Below are positions 6,901 through 7,348 of a DNA stretch of 7,348 nucleotides, piece by piece. The stretch comes from CAZSSM01 sp964609385 (GTDB taxonomy: Bacteria > Planctomycetota > Planctomycetia > Isosphaerales > Isosphaeraceae). The translations under genes and the position numbers were made by a program. The notes beneath the pieces were generated by a model. It worked only from the letters and a program-made list of their open reading frames with translations, was not told the DNA's origin and did no database searches. The stretch spans positions 1 through 7,348 of the forward strand of contig CAZSSM010000164.1 in NCBI GenBank assembly GCA_964609385.1, written 5' to 3'. The stretch's first letter is position 1, and each line of letters begins with the position of its first letter.

Positions 6901-7348
6901 GACCCGACCATATCGCCGCCGATCTGGTTCATGGCCCCGAGGACCACGATGCCGGCGAAGCCGTTGCCCAGCGCCGAGGTCCCGTTGAGGTCCGTGCCGA
7001 TCCGATTGCCCTCGACCAGGTTGCTGTCAGACAACAAGAGCACACCTGTGTTGCCGTTGCCCGAGATCACGTTGGTCGCGCCGGCGACCGATCCGCCGAT
7101 CGTGTTGCTCGTGCCGAACTCGATGGCGACGCCGTGGAACCCGTTGGCCAGCACCGTCATCCCGCTGACATCGGTGCCGATCAAGTTGCCCTGAACGATG
7201 TTCGATAACCCTTCGATGTCGATCCCGTCGTCGACGTTGCCCGAGATCACGTTCGCCGCGTCGGCCGAGGTCCCACCAATCAAGTTGTACGAGCCCAGGG
7301 GACCGATCTCGAACCCATAGTTCAAATTAGCCGCGGCGCGCCTGCCGG
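3909..7348 (-). CDS. Giant parallel beta-helix repeat protein, 5'-partial
   Basis: At least 1145 residues, open to the right edge. The TTG at 7323-7325 is only an in-frame codon, since the frame continues upstream as RRAAAN. Residues are numbered from that TTG. Residues 12-904 are fifteen tandem units of 58-62 residues (the last one 50), each of the pattern NxIGGxxxGxxNxISGN, GIxIxG, NxIxGNxIGTD, GTxALGN, GIxI. These Asn/Gly-rich coils predict a right-handed parallel beta-helix of the pectin-lyase/PbH1 type. The last unit degenerates (AFLSNAIFDNGALGID) and caps the helix. Residues 905-about 1005 resemble the beta-sandwich region that follows such repeats (YRIEVFSNG, VTEVITATATL). Residues about 1010-1120 (VDVVFSNPMNSDSV, LELIVTDLVRDIRGVALDGN) look like a bacterial Ig-like SbsA-type domain. 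No Cys or Trp and one Lys are visible, and Asp/Glu exceed Arg/Lys, which suits an extracellular protein. No LPxTG or PEP-CTERM tail is present. No catalytic site is recognised; a surface structural or adhesive role is inferred. A strong terminator follows. Confidence 0.9.
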   Translation of the reverse strand, partial: GRRAAANLNYGFEIGPLGSYNLIGGTSADAANVISGNVDDGIDIEGLSNIVQGNLIGTDVSGMTVLANGFHGVAIEFGTSNTIGGSVAGATNVISGNGNTGVLLLSDSNLVEGNRIGTDLNGTSALGNGFAGIVVLGAMNQIGGDMVGSGNLVSGNLIDGVLIGGDDNTIQGNLIGTDATGTLALGNVDEGLAIGQGATGNIVGGTTVGSRNLISGNGTGILLSDAQSTQILGNFIGTDVTGMLALGNIGDGIVVDALSADTTIGGTSPGAGNLISGNLGDGIEIDGSSSVIAGNRIGTTADGLSALGNGAEGILIDDNATGNTIGGISANSGNVISGNGANGIEVDGSENTVQGNLIGTDLNGTADLGNAFNGVAVNAGTGNTIGGSVMGAGNLISGNDVFGVSISTGDNQVLGNRIGTDTDGTATLGNMLGGVFVDAGTGNTIGGSAAGTMNLISGNGGFGVLLLADGNTVIGNRIGTDTTGTLALGNATSGVILGGAMNRIGGADSGESNVISGNGEDGIQIGGDDNIVLGNLVGTDVTGTLALGNIDDGIAVGGASDNLIGGSDPGARNVISGNGDQGIFLSEATGTQIQGNFIGTDINGMAPLGNAVDGILIDALSTGNIIGDVGAGNVISGNVDDGIDIEGSSNLVQGNVIGTTADGMTALANGIFGVAVGPGTGNVIGGSASGATNLISGNGNSGVFVTSDANTVVGNRIGTDVEGTSALGNGFAGVIVLGSNNQIGGTGTGEGNLVSGNVSDGILVGGNNNSILGNLVGTDVTGTLALANADEGIGIGQGAMGNIVGGTTPGARNVISSNGTGILLADAQSNQVLGNFIGTDITGTLPLGNIGNGVEIGDLSTGNTIGGVVPGSGNVIAFNGGTGIRTGPLANAFLSNAIFDNGALGIDTEGGPPAPTLISAVATINGTAISGTFQGLANEQYRIEVFSNGAVIAPEAKTFQGAVTIVTNSSGFAAFSLEVGPLNVTEVITATATLQVPGGSGPFTTQFTSEISSGLDVTLAPLVVDAQRIGTRFVDVVFSNPMNSDSVRNQSHYVLINPGSDLIFGTDDDFINPILEIAFDPSGPANQVRLLTLFETSPFVSLELIVTDLVRDIRGVALDGNFDTRPGGDFRTILPGNLGSGLPIA
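4764..5480 (-). repeat. Higher-order block III, units A-B-C-D (U11-U14)
   Basis: U11 repeats the A words VDDGIDIEG and ALANG, U12 the B words TSALGNGFAG and VIVLG, U13 the C words NQIGG, NLVSGN and GIGQGA, and U14 the D words GNIVGGTT, GTGILLADAQS and LGNFIGTD. Each matches its counterpart in block I better than its own neighbours do. Base-level differences are frequent, so the duplication is not recent. Confidence 0.7.
5481..6383 (-). repeat. Higher-order block II, expanded (U6-U10: A-B'-B-C-D)
   Basis: U6 is A-like (GIEVDG, TVQGN, ending GT). U7 and U8 are both B-like (GNRIGTD; U8 shares LLLxDxN with U2 and ends ILGGA). U9 is C (MNRIGG, GGDDN, LGNLVGTDVTGTLALGN). U10 is D (QGNFIGTD, ending DALST). 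The A-like unit U5 (6384-6566, IGTTADG, matching U11) precedes this block, so this copy carries one extra A-like and one extra B-like unit. Confidence 0.6.
6567..7292 (-). repeat. Higher-order block I, units A-B-C-D (U1-U4)
   Basis: U1 is type A (VDDGIDIEG, VQGN, ending GT), U2 type B (GNRIGTD, SALGNGFAGI, ending VVLGA), U3 type C (NQIGG, NLVSGN, GDDN, DEGLAIGQGA), U4 type D (GNIVGG, GTGILLSDAQS, ILGNFIGTD, ending DALSA). The same order and type-specific words recur in blocks II and III. Confidence 0.7.

Larger units (their letters stand above)
4614..7292 (-). repeat. Array of fifteen ~180-bp tandem coding repeats
   Basis: Units run from the right. U1 7110-7292, U2 6933-7109, U3 6750-6932, U4 6567-6749, U5 6384-6566, U6 6204-6383, U7 6024-6203, U8 5847-6023, U9 5667-5846, U10 5481-5666, U11 5307-5480, U12 5130-5306, U13 4947-5129, U14 4764-4946, U15 4614-4763. 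Unit length is 58-62 codons except the terminal U15 (50). U11 lacks two residues in its first loop (IIGDVGAGN instead of the usual IGGxxxGAGN spacing). All length changes keep the frame. On the + strand the commonest shared phrase is gttgcccgagatcacgtt, which encodes NVISGN. Confidence 0.92.

Noticed and set aside
4467..7208. Open frame of 913 codons on the + strand, opposite the repeat gene
   Set aside because: It is the mirror of a repetitive, GC-rich coding array, so a stop-free antisense frame in one unit is stop-free in nearly all. Its translation is Asp/Arg/Pro/Val-rich and matches no family I know, whereas the - strand frame gives coherent beta-helix repeats and is followed by a terminator.
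4614..7292. Regular ~180-bp repeats considered as a CRISPR or satellite array
   Set aside because: Repeats are imperfect, frame-preserving, without unique spacers, and encode a continuous protein repeat.
7323..7325. TTG as the start codon of the repeat protein
   Set aside because: The frame stays open to the window edge and the repeat pattern is already in progress. No ribosome binding site precedes the TTG, so the true start lies outside the window.

Overview
The window looks like a chromosomal segment of a GC-rich, free-living bacterium, most likely a member of the Planctomycetota (Isosphaera/Gemmata-like groups). This is inferred from protein families only: a formylglycine-type sulfatase, a short secreted neutral-ceramidase-like protein, and a very large secreted-type beta-helix repeat protein built from 'NxIGG...NxISGN...GNxIGTD' units. 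All three are common in planctomycete genomes. No rRNA, tRNA, CRISPR array, insertion sequence or phage gene is visible.

Layout: (1) positions 1-1475, + strand: arylsulfatase whose N-terminus lies off the left edge. (2) 1476-1619: short convergent intergenic gap with two imperfect hairpins. (3) 1620-2966, - strand: exported neutral/alkaline ceramidase-domain protein with its own Shine-Dalgarno site. (4) 2967-3171: intergenic gap with an AT-rich island holding a plausible sigma70-type promoter for the ceramidase gene. (5) 3172-3684, - strand: small VOC-fold (glyoxalase/PhnB-like) protein with a strong ribosome binding site. (6) 3685-3908: intergenic gap with a textbook rho-independent terminator and a second perfect hairpin, both downstream of the next gene. 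(7) 3909-7348, - strand: giant beta-helix repeat protein, open to the right edge so its N-terminus is missing.

The sulfatase and ceramidase-like hydrolase could both act outside the cytoplasm on sulfated or sphingolipid-like substrates. They are convergent, not co-transcribed, so a shared pathway is only a guess. The VOC protein is probably a housekeeping or accessory enzyme unrelated to its neighbours. The repeat protein is probably an extracellular or cell-surface structural or adhesive protein.

The most notable structure is inside the repeat gene. Fifteen ~60-residue units form a higher-order pattern, A-B-C-D, seen three times, the middle copy expanded by extra A- and B-like units. I see no convincing new defence, mobile or regulatory system; the rest is ordinary planctomycete-type gene content.
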